DNA from: Acidobacteriaceae bacterium
Lineage (GTDB): Bacteria > Acidobacteriota > Terriglobia > Terriglobales > Acidobacteriaceae
DNA length: 5,736 bases
Direction: 5' to 3'
NCBI GenBank assembly: GCA_003156495.1
Contig: PMHC01000235.1
Coordinates: 1-5,736, forward strand
The translations under genes and the position numbers were made by a program. How positions within the stretch are numbered: position 1 is the first letter of the stretch; every line of letters starts with the position of its first letter. The notes below the pieces were generated by a model. The model did no database searches, had not been told where the DNA came from, and saw only the letters and a list, made by a program, of their open reading frames with translations. Positions 1 to 4,605 of the stretch are shown piece after piece.

Positions 1-241
1 CCAGCATCCCTCCCTTGCAGAAATCAAGCGTCTTCTTGCGGCCGCCGGCACACCGGAAGCAGCCGTCTATGCCGCGCTATCGGGCTCCGGTTCGGCGCTT
101 TTCGGGTTGTACCTGACCCGTGAAGCAGCAGAAGCGGCTAGGAACCGGGTTGAAAGCCGGCTCCTGGGAGTGAAGGCGCAAGTGACGCGCACGATCCCCC
201 GAACCGCTTATTGGGACCAGATGTTAGAACAGCCGCGTTGA
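1..241 (+). CDS. ispE: 4-diphosphocytidyl-2-C-methyl-D-erythritol kinase, C-terminal fragment
   Basis: This is the 3' end of a gene that begins upstream of the window; whole codons start at base 2 and give 79 residues before a TGA stop at 239-241. The enzyme phosphorylates the 2-hydroxyl of CDP-methylerythritol with ATP in the cytosolic MEP isoprenoid pathway. The diagnostic feature is the glycine/serine-rich GHMP-kinase motif LSGSGSALFG at visible residues 26-35, followed by an alpha/beta C-terminal segment ending in TAYWDQMLEQ. In GHMP kinases this late motif helps shape the nucleotide and substrate site. Other GHMP kinases, such as homoserine kinase, share the motif. The IspE call therefore rests on this C-terminal pattern plus the usual neighbours of ispE (tRNA-Gln, prs, rplY, pth). 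The kinase N-terminus and ATP loop are outside the window. Confidence 0.85.
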   Translation, partial: QHPSLAEIKRLLAAAGTPEAAVYAALSGSGSALFGLYLTREAAEAARNRVESRLLGVKAQVTRTIPRTAYWDQMLEQPR

Positions 242-270
242 TAGTCGGAGCCCCTGCGGGCAAGACTTTC

Positions 271-292
271 TGCCGGTTATTCGGGCATTTTT
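271..292 (+). terminator. weak terminator-like hairpin after ispE
   Basis: TGCC at 271-274 can pair with GGCA at 284-287 around a 9-nt loop, and a run of five T follows at 288-292. The stem is only 4 bp and the T-run includes the first base of the tRNA. It could end ispE transcripts or simply be tRNA 5' leader. No convincing -35/-10 pair for the tRNA was found in 242-291. Confidence 0.22.
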
Positions 293-365
293 GGGCGATC
301 GACTAATGGTAGGTCAAGTGCCTTTGGAGCACTCAGTCCAGGTTCGACTCCTGGTCGCCCAGCCA
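292..365 (+). tRNA. tRNA-Gln (anticodon UUG)
   Basis: The 74-nt gene folds as a complete cloverleaf. The acceptor stem is TGGGCGA (292-298) with TCGCCCA (355-361). The D arm runs GAC (301-303) to GTC (313-315). The anticodon stem is AGTGC (317-321) with GCACT (329-333), and the 7-nt loop CTTTGGA holds anticodon TTG at 324-326. The T stem is CCAGG (338-342) with CCTGG (350-354) around the loop TTCGACT. The discriminator is G362 and the CCA end is encoded at 363-365. The weak U1-A72 pair and G73 agree with known glutamine tRNA identity in E. coli. UUG reads CAA and, by wobble, CAG. It lies 50 nt after ispE and only 6 nt before the long heptamer hairpin. Confidence 0.97.
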
Positions 366-371
366 AAGACC

Positions 372-475
372 AGCTGTCAGCTATTAGCTGTCAGCTTTCA
401 GTTTTGTCCTGCGGGAATTGCGGCTTCGGCCGCCGCGCGGAAAAGCTGAGAGCTGAGGGCTGAAAGCTGAGAGCT
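372..475 (+). repeat. inverted pair of AGCTNNN heptamer arrays with UUCG-capped hairpin
   Basis: Two arrays with a 7-nt period face each other. The left arm (372-405) has units such as AGCTGTC and AGCTTTC; the right arm (441-475) has units such as AGCTGAG and GGCTGAA. Aligning the left arm with the reverse complement of the right gives 34 positions with about 27 Watson-Crick pairs, 4 G-U pairs and 3 mismatches. The 35-nt spacer between the arms holds its own hairpin, GCGGC (420-424), TTCG, GCCGC (429-433), which is the very stable C(UUCG)G tetraloop type. The whole element fills most of the space between tRNA-Gln and prs. Its function is unknown. It has no T-run, so it is not a classical intrinsic terminator. 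Confidence 0.85.
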
Positions 476-523
476 TCAATTCGAAACGCAGCCATAGCCA
501 ACCAGCATGGAGGTGCAGTTCAG

Positions 524-1618
524 ATGGAGACAGGGACGTTGATCGAAGGGAAGCAGCAGCCGCAGCCTGCGGCGCAGGATGCGGCGAAATCGAGGGACGG
601 CAAGCCGAATGCGGCGCCGGAGCGCAAAAAACCCACTAAGCTGAGTGAGGACAAGCGCTTCAAGCTCTTCAGCGGCTCGGCCAATCCCAAACTGGCCGAG
701 GCGATCGGCAAGCACATCGGGGTACCGGTGGGCCAGGTGAAACTGCAGCGTTTCGCCGACGGCGAGGTTTACTTCCAACTGCTCGAAAACGTTCGCGGCG
801 TCGATGTCTTCGTGGTGCAGCCTACCTGCTTTCCGGTGGATCAGAATTTAGTCGAGCTGCTGATTATGATCGATGCGCTCAAGCGGGCTTCGGCGGCGCG
901 CATCACGGTAGTGGTTCCTTATTATGGCTATGCCCGCCAGGATCGCAAAGACCGTCCCCGCGTGGCCATCAGCGCCAAGCTCATCGCCGATCTGCTGACC
1001 AAAGCCGGCGCCAATCGCGCGCTCTTCGTCGATTTGCATGCCGCGCAGATTCAAGGTTTCTTCAATATTCCCGTCGATCACCTTTTCGCCAGCCCGGTGT
1101 TGGTCAGCTACTTCCGCGAGCTGAAGTTGCCGAATTTGACCATTGTTTCGCCCGACGCCGGCGGCGTGGAGCGGGCGCGCTTCTTCGCGCAAAAGATGGG
1201 CGCACCACTGGCCATTGTCGATAAGCGCCGCACCGACATGAACGTGGCCGAAGTCATGAACGTGGTCGGCGACGTAAGCGGCAAAACCTGCCTGATCATC
1301 GACGACATCATCGATACGGCCGGCACTCTGGTTAAGACCGTGGACGCGCTTTACGCCTCCGGCGCTTTGGGCGTTTACGCCTGCGCCAGCCACGCCGTGC
1401 TTTCCGGTCCGGCCATCGAGCGCATCGCCAGTTCGCGGATCAAACAGGTGGTTGTCACCGATTCGATTCCGCTGCGTGAAGCGGCGCAAAAGTTAACCGT
1501 GGCGAGCGCCGATGCGGCGCAGCCGCCCAAGATCAAGGTGCTCACCGTAGCCGGCCTGCTGGGCGCGGCCATCGAGAGCATCCACATGGAAACCAGCGTT
1601 AGCACGCTGTTTAGTTAA
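524..1618 (+). CDS. prs: ribose-phosphate pyrophosphokinase (PRPP synthase)
   Basis: The enzyme transfers pyrophosphate from ATP to ribose 5-phosphate, making PRPP for purine, pyrimidine, NAD, histidine and tryptophan synthesis. The 364-residue protein shows the class I signatures in order: FSGSANPKLAEAI (49-61), RFADGE (76-81), the ATP-site segment RQDRKDRPR (138-146), VDLHAAQIQGFF (169-180), SPDAGGVERAR (209-219), the catalytic-loop lysine/arginines DKRR (233-236), the PRPP-binding loop DDIIDTAGT (260-268), and a normal C-terminus ending SVSTLF. Family members are usually about 310-320 residues. The excess is an N-terminal extension of about 45 hydrophilic residues rich in Gln, Ala, Lys and Pro, plus a short Ala/Asp/Gln stretch near 327-338. 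The ATG at 524 is preceded by GGAGG at 509-513, and no later in-frame ATG, GTG or TTG lies between residue 7 and the conserved core, so the extension appears real. The last A of the stop codon is the first base of the next heptamer array. Confidence 0.97.
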   Translation: METGTLIEGKQQPQPAAQDAAKSRDGKPNAAPERKKPTKLSEDKRFKLFSGSANPKLAEAIGKHIGVPVGQVKLQRFADGEVYFQLLENVRGVDVFVVQPTCFPVDQNLVELLIMIDALKRASAARITVVVPYYGYARQDRKDRPRVAISAKLIADLLTKAGANRALFVDLHAAQIQGFFNIPVDHLFASPVLVSYFRELKLPNLTIVSPDAGGVERARFFAQKMGAPLAIVDKRRTDMNVAEVMNVVGDVSGKTCLIIDDIIDTAGTLVKTVDALYASGALGVYACASHAVLSGPAIERIASSRIKQVVVTDSIPLREAAQKLTVASADAAQPPKIKVLTVAGLLGAAIESIHMETSVSTLFS

Positions 1619-1652
1619 GCTTCTAGCTGCTAGCTCCTAGCTTCTAGCTTGT
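1618..1652 (+). repeat. AGCTNNN heptamer array abutting the prs stop
   Basis: There are five consecutive 7-nt units, all beginning AGCT (AGCTTCT, AGCTGCT, AGCTCCT, AGCTTCT, AGCTTGT). The array starts on the final base of the prs TAA. Its orientation is opposite to the array at 1741-1775. The two could pair as an imperfect stem of about 32 nt around a 91-nt loop. Confidence 0.85.
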
Positions 1653-1667
1653 GAAATTGGAGATAGA

Positions 1668-1687
1668 CCTTCGCGCTTATGCGGAGG
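1668..1687 (+). other. small hairpin in the prs-rplY spacer
   Basis: CCTTCGC (1668-1674) pairs with GCGGAGG (1681-1687) in a 7-bp stem with one G-U pair and the loop GCTTAT. It sits inside the loop between the inverted heptamer arrays at 1618-1652 and 1741-1775. No T-run follows. It may be part of the L25 mRNA leader, but nothing in the sequence fixes a role. Confidence 0.3.
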
Positions 1688-1740
1688 GCTGAAAAGACAA
1701 TGTGGCGGGTCAGACGATTTGCCGCGCGACAGCAACAAGC

Positions 1741-1775
1741 AGCTAGAGGCTAGTAGCTAAAAGCTATAGGCTGCT
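1741..1775 (+). repeat. RGCTNNN heptamer array, inverted relative to 1618-1652
   Basis: Five 7-nt units (for example AGCTAGA, GGCTAGT, AGCTAAA, AGCTATA, GGCTGCT) run in exact period. Compared with the reverse complement of this block, 1618-1649 matches at about 26 of 32 positions, with 2 further G-U pairs. It has the same inverted-pair architecture as the element at 372-475. Confidence 0.8.
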
Positions 1776-1820
1776 TTTCACAAAGGGAGCGGAGCAACAC
1801 AGTCCAAAGCTAAACAAGCC

Positions 1821-1845
1821 TGCTAAAGGCTAAGAGCTAAAAGCT
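1821..1845 (+). repeat. third heptamer array in the prs-rplY spacer
   Basis: Units TGCTAAA, GGCTAAG, AGCTAAA and a terminal AGCT keep a strict 7-nt period and have the same orientation as the 1741-1775 block. An extra AGCTAAA unit at 1808-1814 is out of phase with them, suggesting decay or an indel. The array ends 41 nt before the rplY start codon. Confidence 0.7.
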
Positions 1846-1886
1846 GTTTTCCGTGCCCGATCTTTTGAGAAACGAGAAGAACGCAC

Positions 1887-2594
1887 ATGCCAGAAGTCGT
1901 TATCGCCAAGCCCCGCGAGGGCAAATTCAATAAGAACGCGGCGCGCCGCGTGCGTGTCGCCGGCAAAATTCCGGCCGTCGTTTATGGCACGGGCCACGAG
2001 CCCATCGCTGTCGAGGTCGATCCCAAGCAGATTGCGCGGATCCTCTACTCGGAAACCGGCCACAACACGATCTTCGACGTTGAGATCGCCGGCCAACAGG
2101 CGACCAAAGCCATGATCGTCGATTGGCAGCGCGAGCCGATCAAGGATCAGTTGATCCACATTGACCTGAAGCGCATTGCGCTCGACAAGGTGTTGCACGT
2201 TGCGGTGCGCATCAAGCTGGTGGGCGTTCCGGTCGGAGTCAAGACCGAGGGTGGCGTTCTGGATCAGGTGCTGCGCGAGGTTGAAATCGAGTGTTTGCCG
2301 GCCGATATTCCCAGCCACGTCGATGTAGATGTGAGCGCATTGGGAATCAATCAGGCGGTGCGCGTCAGCGACCTGCCTCATTCCGGCAAGATCAAGTATC
2401 TGGCTTCGGAAGAAGCAACGGTGGCTCACGTCATAACCATCCGCGAAGAAGTGGTGGAAACGCCGGTGGTAGCCGAGGGCGCCGAAGCGGCCGCGGGTGC
2501 AACCGCGGAAGGGGCCGCGGCGGGCGAACCGGAAGTGGCCAAGAAGGGCAAGACCGACGCCGAAGCTCCCGCCAAGAATGCGGCAAAGAAGTAG
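1887..2594 (+). CDS. rplY: large-subunit ribosomal protein L25, CTC/TL5 type
   Basis: L25 binds 5S rRNA in the central protuberance of the 50S subunit. The 235-residue product is the long two-domain CTC form rather than the ~95-residue E. coli form. The N-terminal 5S-binding domain (about 1-95) shows RVRVAGKIPAVVYG at 21-34 and HIDL at 91-94. The C-terminal beta domain (about 96-187) shows GVPVGVKTEGGVLDQVLREV near 113-132 and the segment LPADIPSHVDVDVSALGI at 137-154. Residues 188-235 form an Ala/Glu/Gly-rich tail that ends in a lysine-rich stretch and is probably disordered. The ATG at 1887 has only a weak purine-rich upstream sequence (GAGAAGAA). The next gene, pth, starts 3 nt after the TAG stop and in the same frame. 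Adjacency of prs, rplY and pth is common in bacteria. Confidence 0.96.
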   Translation: MPEVVIAKPREGKFNKNAARRVRVAGKIPAVVYGTGHEPIAVEVDPKQIARILYSETGHNTIFDVEIAGQQATKAMIVDWQREPIKDQLIHIDLKRIALDKVLHVAVRIKLVGVPVGVKTEGGVLDQVLREVEIECLPADIPSHVDVDVSALGINQAVRVSDLPHSGKIKYLASEEATVAHVITIREEVVETPVVAEGAEAAAGATAEGAAAGEPEVAKKGKTDAEAPAKNAAKK

Positions 2595-2597
2595 ATC

Positions 2598-3278
2598 TTG
2601 GCTGGCGCGCTCGAATCCGATTTTTCCGGCGGGCAACAACCGCCCGCCGAGAAAAGCCGCGGTCCTTTCCTGATTGTGGGGCTTGGCAATCCCGGCCTCG
2701 AGTATCTGTGGACCCCGCACAACGCGGGTTTCATGGCCATCGACCGCATTGCTCAACAGGAGAGCGTTGTGGTCCAGAACCGGCGCTGCCGGGCCGCAAC
2801 CGCAACCTGCCGTTTGGCGGATCGCGAAGTGGTTCTGGCCAAGCCGGAGACGTTTATGAACCTGAGCGGCGCAGCAGTGGCCGCTTTGGTTGAGGAGATT
2901 GAAGCCGACCCGGCGCAGGATCTGCTCGTGATCTACGACGAGCTCGATCTGGTGCTGGGGACCTTCAAGATCAGGGAGCGCGGTTCGCCGGCGGGGCACA
3001 ACGGAGCCCGCAGCGTAACCGGCGTCCTGGGCACGGAAGAGTGGCTGCGGTTGCGCATCGGCGTGGGGCCGGATTTACCTCCCGAGGCAATTGTCGCGGG
3101 CGGAAAGCGGCCGGGCCGAGATTATCTGCTCTCGCCCATGCGCAAGGCGGATCTGGCGGTGCTGGACGAGGTGCTGGACCGGGTGGCAATGGCCACGCGG
3201 CGCATTCTCGAAGTGGGAGCGGCAGCCGCGATGAACGAATTCAACCGCCGCGACCGGAATGGGGCGGCGGAGGAGTAA
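2598..3278 (+). CDS. pth: peptidyl-tRNA hydrolase
   Basis: Pth cleaves the ester bond of peptidyl-tRNAs released from stalled ribosomes, returning free tRNA in the cytosol. The 226-residue product contains VGLGNPG (27-33), TPHNAGF (39-45), TFMNLSG (85-91), YDELDL (113-118) and GHNG (133-136). By alignment with E. coli Pth, the active-site residues correspond to N31, H41, D114 and N135, all present. The start is TTG at 2598. It is the only ATG, GTG or TTG codon before the conserved beta strand, and it gives about 22 extra N-terminal residues rich in Gly, Pro and Gln. Ribosome binding is weak (AAAGAAG at 2585-2591), so the gene may depend on translation arriving from rplY, whose stop is 3 nt upstream in the same frame. 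The C-terminal helix region ends normally (AAAMNEFNRR). No frameshift is seen. Confidence 0.95.
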   Translation: MAGALESDFSGGQQPPAEKSRGPFLIVGLGNPGLEYLWTPHNAGFMAIDRIAQQESVVVQNRRCRAATATCRLADREVVLAKPETFMNLSGAAVAALVEEIEADPAQDLLVIYDELDLVLGTFKIRERGSPAGHNGARSVTGVLGTEEWLRLRIGVGPDLPPEAIVAGGKRPGRDYLLSPMRKADLAVLDEVLDRVAMATRRILEVGAAAAMNEFNRRDRNGAAEE

Positions 3279-3285
3279 AGAAAGA

Positions 3286-3360
3286 CAGGGAACAGGGACC
3301 AGGGATTAGGAACTGTTTGCTGAGAGCTGAAAGATGAAGGCTGAGAGCGGATCGCTGAGA
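3286..3360 (+). repeat. compound heptamer repeats: CAGGGAN then GCTGARA
   Basis: The first part (3286-3313) has units CAGGGAA, CAGGGAC, CAGGGAT and TAGGAAC. The second (3319-3360) has units GCTGAGA, GCTGAAA, GATGAAG, GCTGAGA, GCGGATC and GCTGAGA. Both keep a 7-nt period but differ in core sequence. The GCTGARA part is the same family as the right arm at 441-475. An in-frame ATG at 3334 falls inside a unit and would wrongly lengthen rpsF by 21 codons. Confidence 0.8.
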
Positions 3361-3376
3361 ACGGTAGCGAAGCGCT
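3346..3376 (+). promoter_or_regulatory. candidate rpsF leader hairpin
   Basis: AGCG (3346-3349) can pair with CGCT (3373-3376), and inside it CGCT (3353-3356) with AGCG (3366-3369). These are separated by a 3x3 internal loop (GAT against AAG), and the tip is GAGAACGGT. It ends 9 nt before the AAGGA ribosome binding site. An alternative palindrome, CGCTGCAGCG at 3373-3382, would compete with the outer stem. S6 and S18 are known to regulate rpsF operons through a leader RNA containing a CCG motif, but no CCG occurs in 3279-3396, so this is not that motif as usually described. Confidence 0.3.
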
Positions 3377-3385
3377 GCAGCGGAA

Positions 3386-3390
3386 AAGGA
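3386..3390 (+). promoter_or_regulatory. ribosome binding site fixing the rpsF start
   Basis: AAGGA lies 6 nt before the ATG at 3397. The upstream in-frame ATG at 3334 has no comparable site and lies in the heptamer repeat. The first residues after 3397, MSRLYEVMFIVRP, match the usual start of S6. Confidence 0.85.
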
Positions 3391-3396
3391 AACCTG

Positions 3397-3957
3397 ATGT
3401 CGCGTTTGTATGAAGTGATGTTTATCGTCCGTCCCGATGTGGAGGACGAAGAAGCCGACAAGCTGATCGAAAGCCTTGGGAATACGGTCAAGACCGGCGG
3501 CGGTGTGGTCAGGTCGGCGGAGAAGCTGGGGCGGCGCAAGCTCGCCTACCAGGTGCGCAAGTTTAACGACGGCAATTACATTCTGCTCACCATTGAAGCC
3601 GACGGCGCGGTGGTGCTGGAACTGGAGCGCCGTCTGCGCGTGACCGAGCAGGTGATCAAGTTCATCACCGTGCGCATGGACGAGGAAGAGAAGCGCCTGG
3701 CCAAGGTTAGGGCCCTGCGCAGCGCGCATCGCAAAGTGAGCGCCGAACAGCCTGCGGCGGCCGTTGAAACAGCGCGCACTCCGGCACATGCTCCGGCACA
3801 CGCTTCAGCGCCTGTTCCCGCACCCGTAGCCGCTGCTCCCGCGGCTGCTGTTGCTCCTGTCGCTGCTGCCGCGGCACCCGTCGTTGCTGCTGCCGCTCCC
3901 GCTGCTCCCGCCGCCGCTCCCGCCGAAACAGCGGATGCGGCCCAGGCCAGCGTTTAG
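3397..3957 (+). CDS. rpsF: small-subunit ribosomal protein S6
   Basis: S6 binds the central domain of 16S rRNA as a partner of S18 in the 30S platform. The 186-residue product begins MSRLYEVMFIVRPD and has the S6 core over about residues 1-110, including GRRKLAYQVRKFNDGNY (45-61) and LRVTEQVIKFITVR (80-93). Bacterial S6 is typically about 95-135 residues. The surplus is a tail of about 70 residues (117-186) made almost only of Ala, Pro, Val and a few His, ending in AETADAAQASV. At the DNA level the tail is dominated by GCT, GCC, CCC and GTC/GTT codons in imperfect short repeats, unlike the core, which suggests expansion by slippage. The start at 3397 is preferred to 3334 because of its ribosome binding site and the repeat upstream. 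rpsR follows after 112 nt. No ssb gene lies between them, unlike in many Firmicutes. Confidence 0.95.
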   Translation: MSRLYEVMFIVRPDVEDEEADKLIESLGNTVKTGGGVVRSAEKLGRRKLAYQVRKFNDGNYILLTIEADGAVVLELERRLRVTEQVIKFITVRMDEEEKRLAKVRALRSAHRKVSAEQPAAAVETARTPAHAPAHASAPVPAPVAAAPAAAVAPVAAAAAPVVAAAAPAAPAAAPAETADAAQASV

Positions 3958-3970
3958 GCACTCGCTTTAG

Positions 3971-3991
3971 GCCGCGTCTGTTCGTAGCGGC
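3971..3991 (+). promoter_or_regulatory. hairpin after rpsF
   Basis: GCCGC (3971-3975) pairs with GCGGC (3987-3991) around the 11-nt loop GTCTGTTCGTA, 14 nt after the rpsF stop. No T-run follows. Two decayed heptamer units (GGCTTCT, AGCTGAA at 3997-4010 or so) lie just downstream. It may stabilise the upstream mRNA or be neutral. Confidence 0.3.
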
Positions 3992-4013
3992 GAACCGGCT
4001 TCTAGCTGAAACT

Positions 4014-4046
4014 CTGTCCCGCGAGCCCGATGGGCGAAGGGGACAG
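4014..4046 (+). promoter_or_regulatory. candidate rpsR leader hairpin with symmetric internal loop
   Basis: An outer 7-bp perfect stem, CTGTCCC (4014-4020) with GGGACAG (4040-4046), encloses an inner stem GCCC (4025-4028) with GGGC (4032-4035) capped by GAT. The internal loop, GCGA against GAAG, can form adjacent G-A and A-G pairs (4023 with 4037, 4024 with 4036), a protein-binding-like feature. It ends 11 nt before the AGAGGA ribosome binding site of rpsR, which it leaves free. An autoregulatory role is an inference from position only. Confidence 0.45.
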
Positions 4047-4069
4047 CGAACGAATCAAGAGGAAACACG

Positions 4070-4453
4070 ATGCCTGAAGAAAACCAAGCAAAGGCGCCCG
4101 CCGCGGCGGACGCACCCTCTACTCCACAGAGTGCCCCCTCAAACGGCGGCTCTAACAGTGGTTCCAACAGTGGTGGCTCCAACGGCGGTGGCTCAAACTC
4201 GCGCGGTGAACGTCGGCCCTCCGGCGGCCGCGGCAAGTTTTTCCGCCGCAAAAAGGTGTGCAAGTTCTGCACCGAAAAGATTGACGCCATTCCTTACCGC
4301 GACGTGCGGCTGTTGCAGCAGTTTGTTGCCGAGCGCGGCAAGATTGTGCCGCGGCGTTTAACCGGCGTATGCACCACGCACCAGCGCCGTCTGACCCGCG
4401 CCATCAAGCAGGCGCGCAACATCGCCCTGTTGCCCTTCGCCACCAAGCACTAA
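4070..4453 (+). CDS. rpsR: small-subunit ribosomal protein S18, zinc-binding type
   Basis: S18 forms a heterodimer with S6 on 16S rRNA. The 127-residue product has the S18 core from about residue 56: KFFRRKKVCKFC, IDAIPYRDVRLLQQFV (71-86), GKIVPRRLTGVC (90-101), THQRRLTRAIKQARNIALLP (103-122). S18 is usually about 75-90 residues; here the first ~55 are a hydrophilic low-complexity arm with Ala/Pro then Ser, Asn and Gly (SNGGSNSG-like repeats). Cys64, Cys67, Cys101 and His104 form a CxxC...CxxH set that would suit a zinc site, as known for the cysteine-containing form of S18. The ATG at 4070 follows AGAGGA (4058-4063) with 6-nt spacing, and the extension is in frame with the core without interruption. 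Confidence 0.95.
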   Translation: MPEENQAKAPAAADAPSTPQSAPSNGGSNSGSNSGGSNGGGSNSRGERRPSGGRGKFFRRKKVCKFCTEKIDAIPYRDVRLLQQFVAERGKIVPRRLTGVCTTHQRRLTRAIKQARNIALLPFATKH

Positions 4454-4477
4454 ACGCGGCGAACGCAGGTCTGGATT

Positions 4478-4499
4478 CCGCGCCGCCTCGGCGGGGCGG
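4478..4499 (+). other. GC-rich hairpin between rpsR and rplI
   Basis: CCGC (4478-4481) pairs with GCGG (4496-4499), then after a G-G mismatch CCGC (4483-4486) pairs with GCGG (4491-4494), capped by CTCG. This gives 8 G-C pairs only 24 nt after the rpsR stop. The following bases CTGTTGACG contain no T-run, so it is more likely a partial attenuator or an mRNA-stabilising element than a terminator. Two smaller stems follow in the same spacer: CGCC (4507-4510) with GGCG (4516-4519), and GCTGC (4553-4557) with GCAGC (4563-4567). Confidence 0.35.
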
Positions 4500-4605
4500 C
4501 TGTTGACGCCGGATTGGCGGCGATCGATGGAAGAAGCGCGAGAACGTAGGCCGCTGCCGCAAGCAGCCGCCGCCGCGCCAGAAGAGAATTTTTGGAGAGT
4601 TTGTT

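Noticed and set aside
238..291. Sigma-70-like promoter for tRNA-Gln (TTGATA at 238-243)
   Set aside because: No acceptable -10 hexamer lies at the right distance; the nearest AT-rich site (TTATTC, 277-282) is too far away to pair with it.
372..475. CRISPR-like array
   Set aside because: Units are only 7 nt, contiguous and degenerate, with no spacers and no cas genes nearby.
848..1489. Open frame on the - strand inside prs (about 213 codons)
   Set aside because: It is antisense to conserved PRPP-synthase motifs and resembles no family; a codon-bias shadow.
1830..2999. Long open frame on the - strand across rplY and pth (about 389 codons)
   Set aside because: It lies antisense to two well-recognised genes, has a composition rich in His, Arg and Gly with no recognisable motif, and is the expected by-product of GC-rich codon use.
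3334..3396. Upstream ATG that would lengthen rpsF by 21 codons
   Set aside because: It lies in the GCTGARA repeat, has no ribosome binding site, and the S6 family starts at the ATG at 3397, which has AAGGA upstream.
3707..3961. Arg/Gln-rich - strand frame opposite the S6 tail
   Set aside because: It only mirrors the Ala/Pro-rich codon repeats of rpsF.
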